A DNA stretch of 58,110 bases, from assembly GCF_013303125.1 (NCBI RefSeq), contig NZ_JABTTE010000023.1, positions 1 through 58,110 of the forward strand, given 5' to 3'. Below the pieces are notes generated by a model. The model was not told the origin of the DNA, searched no databases, and saw nothing but the letters and a program-made list of their open reading frames with translations. Positions 38,939 to 49,311 of the stretch are shown in pieces; within the stretch, counting starts at the first letter, position 1, and every line of letters begins with the position of its first letter. The translations under genes were made by a program, and so were the position numbers. The stretch comes from Calidifontibacillus erzurumensis (GTDB lineage: Bacteria > Bacillota > Bacilli > Bacillales > Bacillaceae_J).

Positions 38939-38972
38939 GAAAAATAATAAGAGTACAAGAGGTGCTAGAAAG

Positions 38973-40256
38973 ATGTCTGGTACAAAAACAGCAGAAAAAA
39001 CTGTTCAAAATGTAGAAGAATCAATGGACTTATTTACGTCAACACAAACGATTATTAAAGAGGCTTTAGAAAAATTAGGGTATACGGAAGAAATGTATGA
39101 ATTGTTGAAAGAACCGCTAAGATTATTAACCGTAAGAATCCCTGTGCGAATGGATGATGGTTCAATCAAAATTTTTACCGGGTACCGGTGCCAACATAAT
39201 GATGCAGTAGGTCCGACAAAAGGCGGAATCCGATTTCATCCCGAAGTGACTGAAGAAGAAGTAAAAGCTTTGTCCATGTGGATGAGTTTGAAATGCGGTC
39301 TTGTTGACTTGCCTTATGGCGGAGGTAAGGGAGGGATCGTTTGTGATCCTCGGAAAATGTCAATGGGTGAATTAGAGCGGCTTAGCCGTGGCTATGTGAG
39401 GGCCATCAGTCAGATTGTAGGTCCGACGAAAGATATACCGGCGCCAGATGTGTATACAAACTCGCAAATCATGGCTTGGATGATGGATGAGTATAGCAAA
39501 ATCCGCGAATATGATTCTCCTGGCTTCATTACCGGAAAACCTCTCGTTCTTGGCGGATCGCAAGGCAGGGAAAGAGCTACTGCCCAAGGGGTTGTCATTT
39601 GCATTGAAGAAGCCGCTAAAAAGCGTGGCATATCTATTGAAGGGGCGCGTGTAGTTATTCAAGGCTTCGGAAATGCAGGGAGCTATTTAGCAAAATTTTT
39701 GCATGACCGGGGAGCGAAAGTTATCGGTATTTCCGATGTGTTTGGTGGTTTGCATGATCCTAATGGCCTTGATATAGATTACCTTTTAGATCGAAGAGAC
39801 AGCTTTGGAACGGTAACGAATTTATTTAAAAATACAATTACCAATAAAGAACTGTTAGAACTTGATTGTGATATTTTAGTGCCTGCTGCCATTTCAAACC
39901 AAATTACAGCTCAAAATGCTCATAATATTAAAGCATCAATCGTTGTGGAAGCAGCAAATGGCCCGACAACTTTGGAAGCGACAAAAATTTTAACAGAACG
40001 AGGTATTTTGTTAGTTCCAGATGTTTTAGCAAGCGCTGGCGGTGTTACTGTATCCTATTTTGAATGGGTGCAAAATAATCAAGGTTATTATTGGACTAGT
40101 GAGGAAGTAAACGAAAAACTTCAGAAAATGCTAGTAAAAGCATTTAATAATGTATACGAAACATCTAAGCAACGAAATGTTAACATGCGTTTGGCTGCCT
40201 ATATGACAGGTATTCGAAAAATGGCGGAGGCAGCAAGATTTAGAGGTTGGGTATAA
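38973..40256 (+). CDS. rocG: NAD-specific glutamate dehydrogenase (RocG/GudB type)
   Basis: Catabolic enzyme oxidising glutamate to 2-oxoglutarate and ammonium. The 427-residue product has the catalytic segment [10 protein letters not shown]...[19 protein letters not shown], the dinucleotide-binding [13 protein letters not shown] and the C-terminal [10 protein letters not shown]. The active-site region reads through normally. RocG and GudB are not separable from sequence by eye; operon linkage to rocD favours the RocG role. AGAGGTG precedes the ATG and a terminator follows. In B. subtilis rocG is unlinked to rocD, so this operon is a different arrangement. Confidence 0.93.
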   Translation: MSGTKTAEKTVQNVEESMDLFTSTQTIIKEALEKLGYTEEMYELLKEPLRLLTVRIPVRMDDGSIKIFTGYRCQHNDAVGPTKGGIRFHPEVTEEEVKALSMWMSLKCGLVDLPYGGGKGGIVCDPRKMSMGELERLSRGYVRAISQIVGPTKDIPAPDVYTNSQIMAWMMDEYSKIREYDSPGFITGKPLVLGGSQGRERATAQGVVICIEEAAKKRGISIEGARVVIQGFGNAGSYLAKFLHDRGAKVIGISDVFGGLHDPNGLDIDYLLDRRDSFGTVTNLFKNTITNKELLELDCDILVPAAISNQITAQNAHNIKASIVVEAANGPTTLEATKILTERGILLVPDVLASAGGVTVSYFEWVQNNQGYYWTSEEVNEKLQKMLVKAFNNVYETSKQRNVNMRLAAYMTGIRKMAEAARFRGWV

Positions 40257-40285
40257 AATAGTTTGGCTTGTCTAAAAAATACCGA

Positions 40286-40338
40286 AAAAAAACAGCGGAT
40301 TGAGAAATAGATGGGTTCTCAATATCGCTGTTTTTCTT
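40286..40338 (+). terminator. Terminator after the rocD-gdh unit
   Basis: AACAGCG-ATTGAGAA pairs with TTCTCAAT-CGCTGTT with small internal bulges, followed by TTTCTTTTT. Confidence 0.85.
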
Positions 40339-40658
40339 TTTACTCGTTACTCGAAATTCGTGTTAATTTCAGTAGATTGAGGGGCGCGATACTAGGCTTT
40401 TATTTTCCAGAATCCGCTTAGGTGCATGTACAAAATATTTTCTAATTTTTTAGAAGGGCGCACGGTGTATACCTTTTGGCTCACATCACATATCATTATT
40501 AATAAACAAAACAAAGCAGGTTTGAAAAATACTCTGTAGAAATTCGTATAAACTATTCTTTTTTTCGTCAAATTTGGCTAAGAAAATAGACGATTTAACA
40601 TGTAAATGCTTGCTATTTATAAAAAGGACTGGAGTGGCTATATAAAAAACTGAATTTT
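40339..40658. other. Non-coding gap upstream of spoIIE
   Basis: I see no gene or tRNA. It contains a TTCTAA/TTAGAA stem (40440-40455) and a weak 0A-like sequence TTCGTCAAAT (40567-40576). B. subtilis has tRNA genes between yabR and spoIIE; none is recognisable here. Confidence 0.5.
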
Positions 40659-40691
40659 TTGACATAAGAATAATAAAATACGTCGAATACT
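40659..40691 (+). promoter_or_regulatory. Spo0A-dependent promoter of spoIIE
   Basis: TTGACA (40659-40664) and AATACT (40686-40691) are separated by 21 bp, the abnormal spacing known for the spoIIE and spoIIG promoters. ACGTCGAATA (40680-40689), a Spo0A box with core GTCGAA, lies over the -10 side. Confidence 0.75.
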
Positions 40692-40782
40692 TTTTTAAAA
40701 TTACCCTGATGTTTTGACAAAAAAAGAAAAAAGGCTGTGGTTTAATAAAAAACAACTACATTTTGTCAGGGGAGTGTTTCGC

Positions 40783-43239
40783 ATGCAAAAAATTGAAAGG
40801 GAGTTGATTTTCCAAGCACAGCCGCAAGGGGTTATGGAGGGTCTTTTCGAGCGTATTGGCGCTAAGATTGAACATTTATTTATGAAGAAAGGGTTTTTAT
40901 TAGTTATTGTTGGGTTTTTATTGGGACGAGCCTTAATTCTTGCGAAAATTGCACCATTTGCACTGCCGTTTTTTGCAGCTGTTTTCTTAATGCGGAAAGA
41001 AAAGACCGGACAAGCTGCTATCGCTTTAGTGCTTGGAGCATTGTCAACGTCCATACCTAGTGCAGGCTTTACCTTTGGTTCAATAGGAGCGTTTTTTATC
41101 TTTCATCTCATTTTTTCAAAGATTAGTAAAAATCAATTAAAGATGCTGCCGATTAATGTTTTTGTTGCAAGTTTAGTAACAAGACTAACGTTAACATATA
41201 TTTCGATGCATGAAATTACATATTATGATGTAATGATGAGTTTTATTGAAGCGGGTCTTGGTTATATTCTTACACTTATCTTTATTCAAAGTGTGCCGCT
41301 TTTAAGTACACGGCGTAGAAAACAAGCTTTGAAAAATGAAGAGATTATTTGTTTAATTATTTTATTTGCTTCTGTGTTAACAGGTACGATCGGTTGGTCA
41401 TTTTATAATATTTCAGTTGAACATGTTTTATCGAGATATTTGGTATTGTTATTTGCTTTTGTCGGCGGAGCCGCAATTGGTTCAACCGTAGGGGTGGTCA
41501 CAGGTCTTATTTTAAGCCTTGCTAATGTTGCCAGCCTTTATCAAATGAGCTTGCTTGCATTTTCAGGTTTACTCGGCGGATTGTTAAAAGACGGAAAAAA
41601 ATACGGTGTTGCAATAGGCCTTATGATAGGCACGCTGCTCATTGGCTTATATGGAGAAGGAACGAATGAACTAATGCCAACGATTTTCGAGTCTTGTTTA
41701 GCAATGTTTATGTTTTTCCTGACACCGCAATCTTTTATTTCGAGAATTGCAAAATTTATTCCTGGAACGGATGAACATGCACAAGAGCAACAGCAATATA
41801 TGCGTAAAATTAGAGATGTTACAGCAAAGCGGGTCGAACAGTTTTCAAGGTTGTTCCAAGCGCTTTCCAATAGTTTTAATTACCATGGCCTAAATGGGCA
41901 TGAGGAGGACGACCAGCAAAAAGAAATTGATTATTTTTTAAGCAATATTACTGAAAAAACTTGTCAAACTTGTTTCCGTAAATCGAAATGCTGGGAAGAA
42001 AACTTTAATACAACATATGATTACATGGTTGAAATTATGCATGAATGTGAAAATCAACCAAAAAAACAGAGCAGCTCTTTGCAGCGGGAATGGAACAACC
42101 ATTGTGTTAAAGCTGCAAAAGTTTATGAAGAAATTAAACAAGAATTATCTTTTTATCATGCAAATCAACGGTTAAAAAAGCAGGTGAAAGAAAGCAGACG
42201 ATTAGTAGCTGATCAGTTATTAGGGGTTTCTCAAGTAATGGAAGATTTTGCAAAAGAGATTCAACGTGAGCGTGAAAATCACCAGCTTCAAGAAGATCAA
42301 ATTATAGAAGCTTTAGCTGGAATGGGTATTGAATTGGGGCAAATTGATATTTACAGCTTAAAATCAGGGAATGTTGATATTGAAATAAGCATCCCTTATT
42401 GCCATGGAACTGGAGAAGCGGAAAAAGTCATTGCTCCGATGTTATCGGACATTTTAGGTGAAACAATCGTTGTTAAAAAAGAAGAATGTGCTCCATATCC
42501 ACATGGGTATTGCCATGTAACTTTAGGTTCAGCTCGTGCCTATGTTGTTGAAACAGGTGTTGCTCATGCAGCCAAGGGTGGGGCACTTATTTCCGGAGAT
42601 TGTTACTCAACCATTGAGCTTGGTGCTGGAAAATATGCCATTGCCATTAGCGATGGAATGGGAAACGGCGAGAGGGCTTATCTAGAAAGCAATGAAACAT
42701 TAGTTTTATTGCAAAAAATATTGCAATCAGGTATTGAAGAAAAAGTTGCAATTAAGTCTGTTAATTCTGTCCTTTCACTTCGAACAACCGATGAAATTTT
42801 CTCAACGCTTGATTTGGCTATGATTGATCTACAAGATGCTAGCGTCAAGTTTTTAAAAATAGGTTCATCACCAAGTTTTATAAAAAGAGGTGAGCAAATT
42901 AAGAAAATTGAAGCAAGCAATTTGCCAATTGGCATTATTAAAGATTTTGAAGTTGACGTAGTAAGCGAACAACTGAAATCAGGAGATTTGCTCATCATGA
43001 TGAGCGATGGGGTGTTTGAAGGGCCCTCTCATGTGGAAAACTACGATGTTTGGATGAAGAGAAAATTGAAAGAAATTCAGTCTGAAGATCCGCAAGCGGT
43101 TGCAGACATAATATTGGAAGAAGTCATTCGCACAAGCGGGCAAATTCAAGATGATATGACGGTCATTGTTGCAAAAATTAAACATAATATACCGAAGTGG
43201 GCGGCGATCCCAGTTTATCCAAGCAAAAAAGCTCAGTAG
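40783..43239 (+). CDS. spoIIE: Stage II sporulation protein E, PP2C phosphatase
   Basis: Membrane phosphatase that dephosphorylates SpoIIAA to release sigma-F in the forespore and that interacts with FtsZ at the polar septum. In the 818-residue product residues 40-330 contain about ten membrane segments (GFLLGRALILAKIAPFALPFF), the central FtsZ-interaction region spans about 330-580, and the C-terminal PP2C domain has ISDGMGNG and MMSDGVFEGP metal-site motifs. I chose ATG 40783, 8 nt after AGGGGAG; upstream in-frame codons lie in the promoter. The long-spaced Spo0A promoter agrees with its known control. Confidence 0.97.
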   Translation: MQKIERELIFQAQPQGVMEGLFERIGAKIEHLFMKKGFLLVIVGFLLGRALILAKIAPFALPFFAAVFLMRKEKTGQAAIALVLGALSTSIPSAGFTFGSIGAFFIFHLIFSKISKNQLKMLPINVFVASLVTRLTLTYISMHEITYYDVMMSFIEAGLGYILTLIFIQSVPLLSTRRRKQALKNEEIICLIILFASVLTGTIGWSFYNISVEHVLSRYLVLLFAFVGGAAIGSTVGVVTGLILSLANVASLYQMSLLAFSGLLGGLLKDGKKYGVAIGLMIGTLLIGLYGEGTNELMPTIFESCLAMFMFFLTPQSFISRIAKFIPGTDEHAQEQQQYMRKIRDVTAKRVEQFSRLFQALSNSFNYHGLNGHEEDDQQKEIDYFLSNITEKTCQTCFRKSKCWEENFNTTYDYMVEIMHECENQPKKQSSSLQREWNNHCVKAAKVYEEIKQELSFYHANQRLKKQVKESRRLVADQLLGVSQVMEDFAKEIQRERENHQLQEDQIIEALAGMGIELGQIDIYSLKSGNVDIEISIPYCHGTGEAEKVIAPMLSDILGETIVVKKEECAPYPHGYCHVTLGSARAYVVETGVAHAAKGGALISGDCYSTIELGAGKYAIAISDGMGNGERAYLESNETLVLLQKILQSGIEEKVAIKSVNSVLSLRTTDEIFSTLDLAMIDLQDASVKFLKIGSSPSFIKRGEQIKKIEASNLPIGIIKDFEVDVVSEQLKSGDLLIMMSDGVFEGPSHVENYDVWMKRKLKEIQSEDPQAVADIILEEVIRTSGQIQDDMTVIVAKIKHNIPKWAAIPVYPSKKAQ

Positions 43240-43363
43240 AAACGATTTAAAATCTATAATTAGAAAGATCCAAAGGCCATCGGTGAAGGAAATAAAAAAA
43301 GAAATGGTTTATTATTTCCCAGGAAAGACTAGTATATGCGTATATTTCCTTTTTTATTCGTTA

Positions 43364-43384
43364 AAAATGGTACTAGACCATTTT
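43364..43384 (+). other. Hairpin touching the yabS ribosome-binding site
   Basis: AAAATGGT (43364-43371) pairs perfectly with ACCATTTT (43377-43384) around a 5-nt loop, and GGGAGGAG of the ribosome-binding site begins at the next base. Confidence 0.6.
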
Positions 43385-43398
43385 GGGAGGAGATACGA

Positions 43399-44142
43399 AT
43401 GAAAAAAGGAACACTTAAACAAATTTTACTAATAACCGATGGCTGTTCGAATTCTGGGGAAGATCCAGTGGCAATGGCAGCATTAGCTAAAGAACAAGGA
43501 ATCACCGTCAATGTGATCGGTGTAATGCAGAACGATACGGTAGGAGAGGAAGGAAGACGAGAAATTGAAGAGATTGCTTTAAGCGGAGGTGGTATTAGCC
43601 AAATTGTATATACGAAGCAGTTGTCACAAACTGTGCAAATGGTTACAAGAAAAGCAATGACGCAAACTTTGCAAGGAGTGGTTAATGCTGAATTAAAGCA
43701 AATTCTCGGCAAAACAAGTACAATTGAAGATCTCCCGCCTGAAAAGAGGGGCGAAGTGATGGAAGTTGTTGATGAACTTGGGGAAACGGTCGACTTGGAA
43801 GTTTTAATATTAATAGATATTAGCGGCAGTATGAAAGATAAAATTCCAACAGTAAAAGAAGCATTGTTTGATTTGTCCATCAGTTTAAATTCACGCATTG
43901 GAAAAAACCGTTTCTCAATTTTCACATTCCCAGGAAAGCGAGGCGATGCTGATAAAATACTAGATTGGACGCCTAAACTCGATTCAATTTCAAGTATATT
44001 CCCTAAACTTACATCAGGTGGAATTACTCCGACAGGTCCGGCCATTCGTGCAGCTATTCAACAGTTTAGTGTGAAAAAATCTCGAACATTAAGGAGCTGG
44101 ATTTCTGATGATGATGAATACATCGAAGAAACCGGCTTTTAA
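43399..44142 (+). CDS. yabS: VWA-domain protein YabS
   Basis: Sporulation-linked protein with a von Willebrand factor A fold. The 247-residue product contains ILLITDGCSNSGEDP near the N-terminus and a MIDAS-type LILIDISGSMKDK (DxSxS, about residues 137-149). I chose ATG 43399 behind GGAGGAG; the upstream in-frame ATG 43336 lies before the leader hairpin. Its role is not established. It overlaps the kinase gene yabT by 35 nt, suggesting a joint function. Confidence 0.9.
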   Translation: MKKGTLKQILLITDGCSNSGEDPVAMAALAKEQGITVNVIGVMQNDTVGEEGRREIEEIALSGGGISQIVYTKQLSQTVQMVTRKAMTQTLQGVVNAELKQILGKTSTIEDLPPEKRGEVMEVVDELGETVDLEVLILIDISGSMKDKIPTVKEALFDLSISLNSRIGKNRFSIFTFPGKRGDADKILDWTPKLDSISSIFPKLTSGGITPTGPAIRAAIQQFSVKKSRTLRSWISDDDEYIEETGF

Positions 44143-45115
44143 TATAACGCCAGGCACAATCATAACAGGAAAATGGCAACATCATAGCTATACAATTTTA
44201 AAAACTCTCGGGTTTGGGGCTACTGGAACTGTTTACTTAGCCCAAGGGAAAAGGGGACTTGTTGCATTAAAAATAAGCGAGGATCATATGGCGATTACTT
44301 CGGAAGTAAATGTGCTTCGACACTTTTCTAAGGTCCAAGGTTGCCTTGGGCCTTCTTTGCTTGATGTCGATGACTGGGATGTGCGGAACATCGGAAAAAC
44401 TTTACCGTTTTATGTAATGGAATATTTAAAAGGGGAAGATTTTTTATCCTATTTAAAAAAACATGGGAATGAATGGCTCATTGTTCTCGTTTTGCAGCTG
44501 CTTGCTGATTTAGAAAAACTTCATAAAGAAGGCTGGATTTTTGGAGATTTAAAACCGGATAATCTAATTGTAGTCGGGCCTCCACCAAGAGTACGCTGGC
44601 TTGATGTTGGCGGAACGACAAAAATGGGTCGCTCTATTAAAGAATTTACCGAATTTTATGATCGCGGTTATTGGAATTTGGGAACGAGGAAAGCAGAACC
44701 TTCATATGATTTATTTGCTGTTGCAATGGTGATGATCAATGCTTGCTATCCGCAGCGTTTTTCGAAAAAAGACGAAAGCAGGCATCTGCCACAGTTAATC
44801 AAAGCCATTCAAAGTGCACCTCTTTTAAAAAGATATGAAAAGGTAATTGTGAAGGCCCTGCAAAGCCGTTATCATTCCGCGCAAGATATGAGAAATGAAT
44901 TAATGGAAGTGGCAAATGGGAGGATTGATAAAAGGAAACCGATACGAAATGAAGTAGCACCTTCATCGATTACACAAACGAAAGCGCCCTCTTTCAGGCA
45001 AAAACAAAGAGACATAAAAAGGAAGGAAAAATATAGAGGAATTTTTGAAACAATGATTATTGCTATTTTATTAATCGTTGCTTACTTTCTTTATATTGCT
45101 GGACATATCATGTGA
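44108..45115 (+). CDS. yabT: Hanks-type Ser/Thr protein kinase YabT
   Basis: Sporulation kinase that in B. subtilis is membrane-bound, stimulated by DNA and phosphorylates RecA. The 335-residue product has a glycine loop LGFGATGTVYLA (about residues 35-46), the VALK lysine, catalytic loop FGDLKPDNLIV in place of HRD, and LDVGG in place of DFG. A basic segment (about 285-315, RQKQRDIKRKEKYRG) precedes a single C-terminal membrane helix. Three in-frame ATGs stand at 44108, 44111 and 44114 behind AAGGAG. The start lies within yabS. Confidence 0.92.
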   Translation: MMMNTSKKPAFNITPGTIITGKWQHHSYTILKTLGFGATGTVYLAQGKRGLVALKISEDHMAITSEVNVLRHFSKVQGCLGPSLLDVDDWDVRNIGKTLPFYVMEYLKGEDFLSYLKKHGNEWLIVLVLQLLADLEKLHKEGWIFGDLKPDNLIVVGPPPRVRWLDVGGTTKMGRSIKEFTEFYDRGYWNLGTRKAEPSYDLFAVAMVMINACYPQRFSKKDESRHLPQLIKAIQSAPLLKRYEKVIVKALQSRYHSAQDMRNELMEVANGRIDKRKPIRNEVAPSSITQTKAPSFRQKQRDIKRKEKYRGIFETMIIAILLIVAYFLYIAGHIM

Positions 45116-45174
45116 AAGATTTGCTAAAATAAAGATTGAAGAATTGTTACAATCAACTATAGAGGAAGATTGGA

Positions 45175-46596
45175 ATGAAGTTTGATAAGGTTCGGCAGTT
45201 TATTGAAAAACATCAATTATTAAAAAAAGGCTCAACTGTTGTCGTCGGTGTATCAGGTGGTCCAGATTCTATCGCCCTGCTTCATTATTTATGGACTTTT
45301 AAAGATAAATGGGAGTTATCCTTAATCGCTGCACATGTTGATCATATGTTTAGAGGAAAACAATCATATGAAGACTTACTGTTTGTAAAAGATTTTTGCG
45401 AAAAGCTTCAAATTACGTTTGAAGGCACTTCGATTGATGTGCCTGAATACATAAAAATTCATCAACTGACTCCTCAAGTTGCGGCAAGGGAATGCAGGTA
45501 TCAGTTTTATAGTAGAGTGTTAGAAAAATATAGCGCACAATACTTAGCACTGGCCCACCACGGGGATGACCAAGTTGAAACGATGTTGATGAGGATGGTA
45601 CGCGGAAGCTATGGAAAAGGATTGGCCGGCATCCCGGTAAAACGCGATTTTCATGGTGCTGAGATAATCCGACCCTTTTTATGTTTGACAAGAGATGAAA
45701 TTGAACAATATATAGATGAATTTCATCTTTCCTATCGAGTTGATCCAAGCAATGAGAAGGATGATTATCAAAGAAACCGGTTTAGGCATTATGTCCTTCC
45801 TTTTTTAAAAAGCGAAAACCCAAATGTAGCCGAGCGCTTTCAGACGATAAGTGAATTATTAATGGAGGATGAAAAGCTTTTAGAGGAATATGCAGCGCAA
45901 GGAATTGAAAAGGCAGTGATTGAGAAAACGGAAAAAAAAGTTGTATTTCTTATAAATGAGTTTAAGAGTCTTCCTATTTCTTTACAAAGAAGAGGTATTC
46001 AACTAATATTAAAATATCTTTATAAAAGTATTCCTTCCAATTTAGCTACGATACATATAGATCAGTTACTATCCTTGCTCAAAACTAAACATCCTTCAGG
46101 TATATTACATTTTCCAAAAGGCTTGATTGTAACAAAGTCGTATCATCAATGCACATTAGCAATTGGTGAGGAAACAGAGAAACACTACTTGCCTTTAGAG
46201 CTGCAGGTGCCGGGGGAAGTATTTATAACTGATGATGTTTCAATCAAAGCTGAATGGGTAAAGGATATTCCAAAGACGATGTCCGGTGTTGATTATTTTA
46301 TTTGTACAAGTGATCACATTGCATTACCTATACATATACGTACTCGAAAAACGGGTGACCGGATGACGTTAAAAGGTATGGTAGGAACAAAAAAGTTAAA
46401 AGATATTTTTATCGATGAGAAAATTCCAAGAGAAAAAAGGGATCGTTGGCCTGTTGTAGTGGACGGCAATGGGGAAATTCTTTGGCTTCCGCTTTTAAAA
46501 AAATCACGATTTTTTTTCGATCAACGAGAAAGTACATCTAATAATAGTCATGTTTATTTATTATTGCAATATATTTTATACAACAAAGAGCTCTAG
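45175..46596 (+). CDS. tilS: tRNA(Ile)-lysidine synthase
   Basis: Converts C34 of tRNA(Ile2) to lysidine with ATP and lysine, giving AUA decoding. In the 473-residue product the PP-loop SGGPDS lies at about residues 26-31 in the N-terminal N-type ATPase domain (to about 220), followed by the substrate-binding domains typical of the longer TilS class ([26 protein letters not shown]). AGAGGAAG lies before the ATG. It is 11 nt from hpt, the usual Firmicutes pairing. Confidence 0.95.
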   Translation: MKFDKVRQFIEKHQLLKKGSTVVVGVSGGPDSIALLHYLWTFKDKWELSLIAAHVDHMFRGKQSYEDLLFVKDFCEKLQITFEGTSIDVPEYIKIHQLTPQVAARECRYQFYSRVLEKYSAQYLALAHHGDDQVETMLMRMVRGSYGKGLAGIPVKRDFHGAEIIRPFLCLTRDEIEQYIDEFHLSYRVDPSNEKDDYQRNRFRHYVLPFLKSENPNVAERFQTISELLMEDEKLLEEYAAQGIEKAVIEKTEKKVVFLINEFKSLPISLQRRGIQLILKYLYKSIPSNLATIHIDQLLSLLKTKHPSGILHFPKGLIVTKSYHQCTLAIGEETEKHYLPLELQVPGEVFITDDVSIKAEWVKDIPKTMSGVDYFICTSDHIALPIHIRTRKTGDRMTLKGMVGTKKLKDIFIDEKIPREKRDRWPVVVDGNGEILWLPLLKKSRFFFDQRESTSNNSHVYLLLQYILYNKEL

Positions 46597-46607
46597 GAGG
46601 AACAAGC

Positions 46608-47147
46608 ATGAACGCAGATATTAAAGAAGTATTAATCTCAGAAGAAGATATACAAAAAAAGGTAAAAGAACTTGGAGCTATTTTATCAGCTGAATATGAG
46701 GACCGCTTTCCGCTTGTGATTGGTGTATTAAAAGGTGCAATGCTCTTTATGAGTGATTTAGTAAAAAATATGGATATTCATTTGGAAATGGATTTTATGG
46801 ATGTTTCTAGCTATGGTAACTCAACAGTCTCATCCGGTGAGGTTAAAATTATTAAAGACTTAAATACATCTGTTGAAGGACGCCATATCATTATTGTAGA
46901 AGATATTATTGACAGCGGTCTGACGCTAAACTACCTTGCAGAACTCCTTCAATATCGAAAAGCTGAATCCATTAAAATTGTAACATTACTTGATAAGCCG
47001 ACTGGACGAAAAGTGGATTTGAAAGCGGATTTAGTAGGCTTTGAAGTCCCAGATGCATTTGTAGTTGGCTATGGTCTAGATTATGCTGAACGTTACCGTA
47101 ATCTTCCTTATATTGGTGTTTTAAAGCCGGAAGTTTATGAGAAATAG
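46608..47147 (+). CDS. hpt: Hypoxanthine-guanine phosphoribosyltransferase
   Basis: Salvages hypoxanthine and guanine with PRPP to IMP and GMP. The 179-residue product has the PRPP loop [11 protein letters not shown] (about residues 98-108), the flexible loop [13 protein letters not shown] and the base-binding [26 protein letters not shown] precedes the ATG. It is part of the tilS-hpt-ftsH order conserved in Bacilli; only a weak stem (CCTTAT/ATAAGG, 47194-47207) separates it from ftsH. Confidence 0.96.
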   Translation: MNADIKEVLISEEDIQKKVKELGAILSAEYEDRFPLVIGVLKGAMLFMSDLVKNMDIHLEMDFMDVSSYGNSTVSSGEVKIIKDLNTSVEGRHIIIVEDIIDSGLTLNYLAELLQYRKAESIKIVTLLDKPTGRKVDLKADLVGFEVPDAFVVGYGLDYAERYRNLPYIGVLKPEVYEK

Positions 47148-47283
47148 AAATGGCTCATACCGTAAACATCCCTTCAAAATATAGAAAAAATATCCTTATT
47201 TATAAGGGTAATTTGTTGTGTTTTTTTTATTTTATATGTTACCATTTACTATAGTGTTTTCGCTTCGCAGGAGGAGGTAAGTA

Positions 47284-49224
47284 ATGAATCGGATCTTCCG
47301 TAATACAATCTTTTATTTATTGATTTTTTTAGTTGTAATTGGAGTAGTAAGCTTTTTTAGTGGAACAGGACAACAACAAAAACAGCTTACATACGACCAA
47401 TTTATCACTCACCTTGAAAAAGGCGATATTAAGTCAATGAACTTTCAGCCTGACCGATTAGTGTACGAAATAAGGGGCCAATTAAAGTCGCAAACTGAAG
47501 GTCAATATTTCGTTACATATGTTCTTCAAACAGAGGCAGCTGCTGATTTTGTAGAAATGGCAAGAAAATCCGGAGCTATCGTGAATATTGAGCAGGCAGA
47601 AGAAACGAGCGGATGGGTTACATTTTTTACTTCAATTATCCCTTTTATCATCATATTTATTTTGTTCTTCTTCTTGCTTAATCAAGCGCAAGGCGGCGGC
47701 AGCCGTGTGATGAACTTCGGAAAAAGCAGAGCAAAACTCTATAATGAAGAGAAGAAAAAGGTTCGTTTTAAAGATGTTGCTGGTGCTGATGAAGAAAAGC
47801 AAGAACTTGTCGAGGTTGTAGAATTTTTAAAAGATCCTCGGAAATTCTCTGCACTTGGTGCCCGTATTCCTAAAGGTGTTCTGCTTGTTGGACCTCCAGG
47901 AACAGGTAAAACATTGCTTGCACGTGCTGTTGCTGGGGAAGCAGGTGTTCCGTTTTTCTCAATCAGCGGTTCAGACTTTGTTGAAATGTTCGTCGGTGTA
48001 GGTGCTTCACGTGTTCGTGACCTATTTGAAACGGCCAAAAAGAATGCACCATGTATTATTTTTATCGATGAAATTGATGCTGTTGGTCGTCAGCGTGGTG
48101 CAGGTCTTGGTGGTGGACATGATGAACGGGAACAAACATTGAACCAATTGCTTGTTGAAATGGATGGTTTCGGTGCTAATGAAGGTATTATAATTATAGC
48201 TGCTACGAACCGTCCGGATATTTTGGACCCTGCCCTCCTTCGTCCAGGTCGATTTGACCGTCAAATTACTGTGGATAGACCGGACGTAAAAGGCCGGGAA
48301 GCTGTTTTGGCTGTACATGCCCGAAACAAACCACTTGCTCCAGATGTTGATCTTAAAACAATTGCGCTTCGCACACCAGGATTCTCTGGTGCAGATCTTG
48401 AAAACTTATTAAATGAAGCAGCACTTGTTGCAGCGAGAGCAGATAAAAAGCAAATTACCGCTGAAGACATTGATGAAGCAATTGACCGTGTTATTGCAGG
48501 TCCTGCAAAACGAAGCCGTGTCATTTCCGAAAAAGAGAGAAAAATTGTTGCGTATCATGAAGCAGGTCATACAGTTATCGGGGTTGTTCTTGAAGATGCC
48601 GATATGGTTCACAAAGTTACGATCGTCCCTCGCGGGCAAGCGGGCGGCTATGCGGTTATGCTTCCAAAAGAAGATCGTTATTTTATGACGAAGCCAGAAT
48701 TACTTGATAAAATTACCGGCCTCCTTGGTGGGCGTGTAGCGGAAGAATTAGTGCTTGGGGAAGTTAGTACAGGTGCCCATAATGACTTCCAACGGGCGAC
48801 TAATATTGCCCGGAAAATGGTAACTGAATACGGTATGAGCGACAAATTAGGACCAATGCAATTTGGTCATCCAACAAGCGGTCAAGTTTTCCTTGGAAGG
48901 GATATTAACAGCGAGCAAAACTATAGTGATACAATAGCCTATGAAATTGATATGGAGATTCAACGCATCATTAAAGAATGCTATGAACGGGCTAAGAAAA
49001 TCTTAACAGATTATTCGAAACAGCATCATTTAATTGCCCAAACGCTCTTGGAAGTTGAAACGTTAGATGCGGAACAAATTAAACATCTATTTGAACATGG
49101 AACTCTTCCAGAAGGCAGCAATGGAAAAGGAAATGCAGATTCAACATCCAAAGAAGAGTCAGGGAAAGATGACGTAATCGTTCATATTAATTCAAAAAAC
49201 GAAGAAACAGAACCGAAAGAGTAA
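47284..49224 (+). CDS. ftsH: ATP-dependent zinc metalloprotease FtsH
   Basis: Membrane AAA+ protease that degrades regulators such as Spo0E and SpoVM in B. subtilis and removes damaged membrane proteins. In the 646-residue product, membrane segments lie at about residues 6-25 and 112-132, Walker A GPPGTGKT at about 202-209, Walker [16 protein letters not shown], the second region of homology [21 protein letters not shown], and the zinc site HEAGH near residue 425. An acidic tail ends the protein. GGAGGAGG precedes the ATG. Confidence 0.98.
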   Translation: MNRIFRNTIFYLLIFLVVIGVVSFFSGTGQQQKQLTYDQFITHLEKGDIKSMNFQPDRLVYEIRGQLKSQTEGQYFVTYVLQTEAAADFVEMARKSGAIVNIEQAEETSGWVTFFTSIIPFIIIFILFFFLLNQAQGGGSRVMNFGKSRAKLYNEEKKKVRFKDVAGADEEKQELVEVVEFLKDPRKFSALGARIPKGVLLVGPPGTGKTLLARAVAGEAGVPFFSISGSDFVEMFVGVGASRVRDLFETAKKNAPCIIFIDEIDAVGRQRGAGLGGGHDEREQTLNQLLVEMDGFGANEGIIIIAATNRPDILDPALLRPGRFDRQITVDRPDVKGREAVLAVHARNKPLAPDVDLKTIALRTPGFSGADLENLLNEAALVAARADKKQITAEDIDEAIDRVIAGPAKRSRVISEKERKIVAYHEAGHTVIGVVLEDADMVHKVTIVPRGQAGGYAVMLPKEDRYFMTKPELLDKITGLLGGRVAEELVLGEVSTGAHNDFQRATNIARKMVTEYGMSDKLGPMQFGHPTSGQVFLGRDINSEQNYSDTIAYEIDMEIQRIIKECYERAKKILTDYSKQHHLIAQTLLEVETLDAEQIKHLFEHGTLPEGSNGKGNADSTSKEESGKDDVIVHINSKNEETEPKE

Positions 49225-49232
49225 TTTTAGTA

Positions 49233-49262
49233 AATAGGATGCCATTTGGCATCCTATTTTAG
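49233..49262 (+). terminator. Terminator after ftsH
   Basis: AATAGGATGCC pairs with GGCATCCTATT around a minimal loop, followed by TT. Confidence 0.88.
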
Positions 49263-49311
49263 CTAGAAATTGTTCAAATGTTATAAATCTAATTTTAATA
49301 GGGTGATCACA

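Noticed and set aside
34000-40300. Transposon or prophage carrying the roc module
   Set aside because: No transposase, integrase or flanking long repeats are visible; base composition by eye resembles the neighbours.
40486-40755. Minus-strand 89-codon frame upstream of spoIIE
   Set aside because: It is phenylalanine- and lysine-rich, as AT-rich non-coding DNA often is, lacks a ribosome-binding site and overlaps the spoIIE promoter.
33792-40782. tRNA genes between yabR and spoIIE
   Set aside because: B. subtilis has tRNA genes here, but I found no cloverleaf-like sequence or GGTTCGAATCC-type T-arm in this interval.
43329-44045. Long minus-strand frame (238 codons) opposite yabS
   Set aside because: It is the antisense shadow of yabS, whose VWA motifs and ribosome-binding site are clear; the antisense product is low-complexity Ser/Ile-rich.
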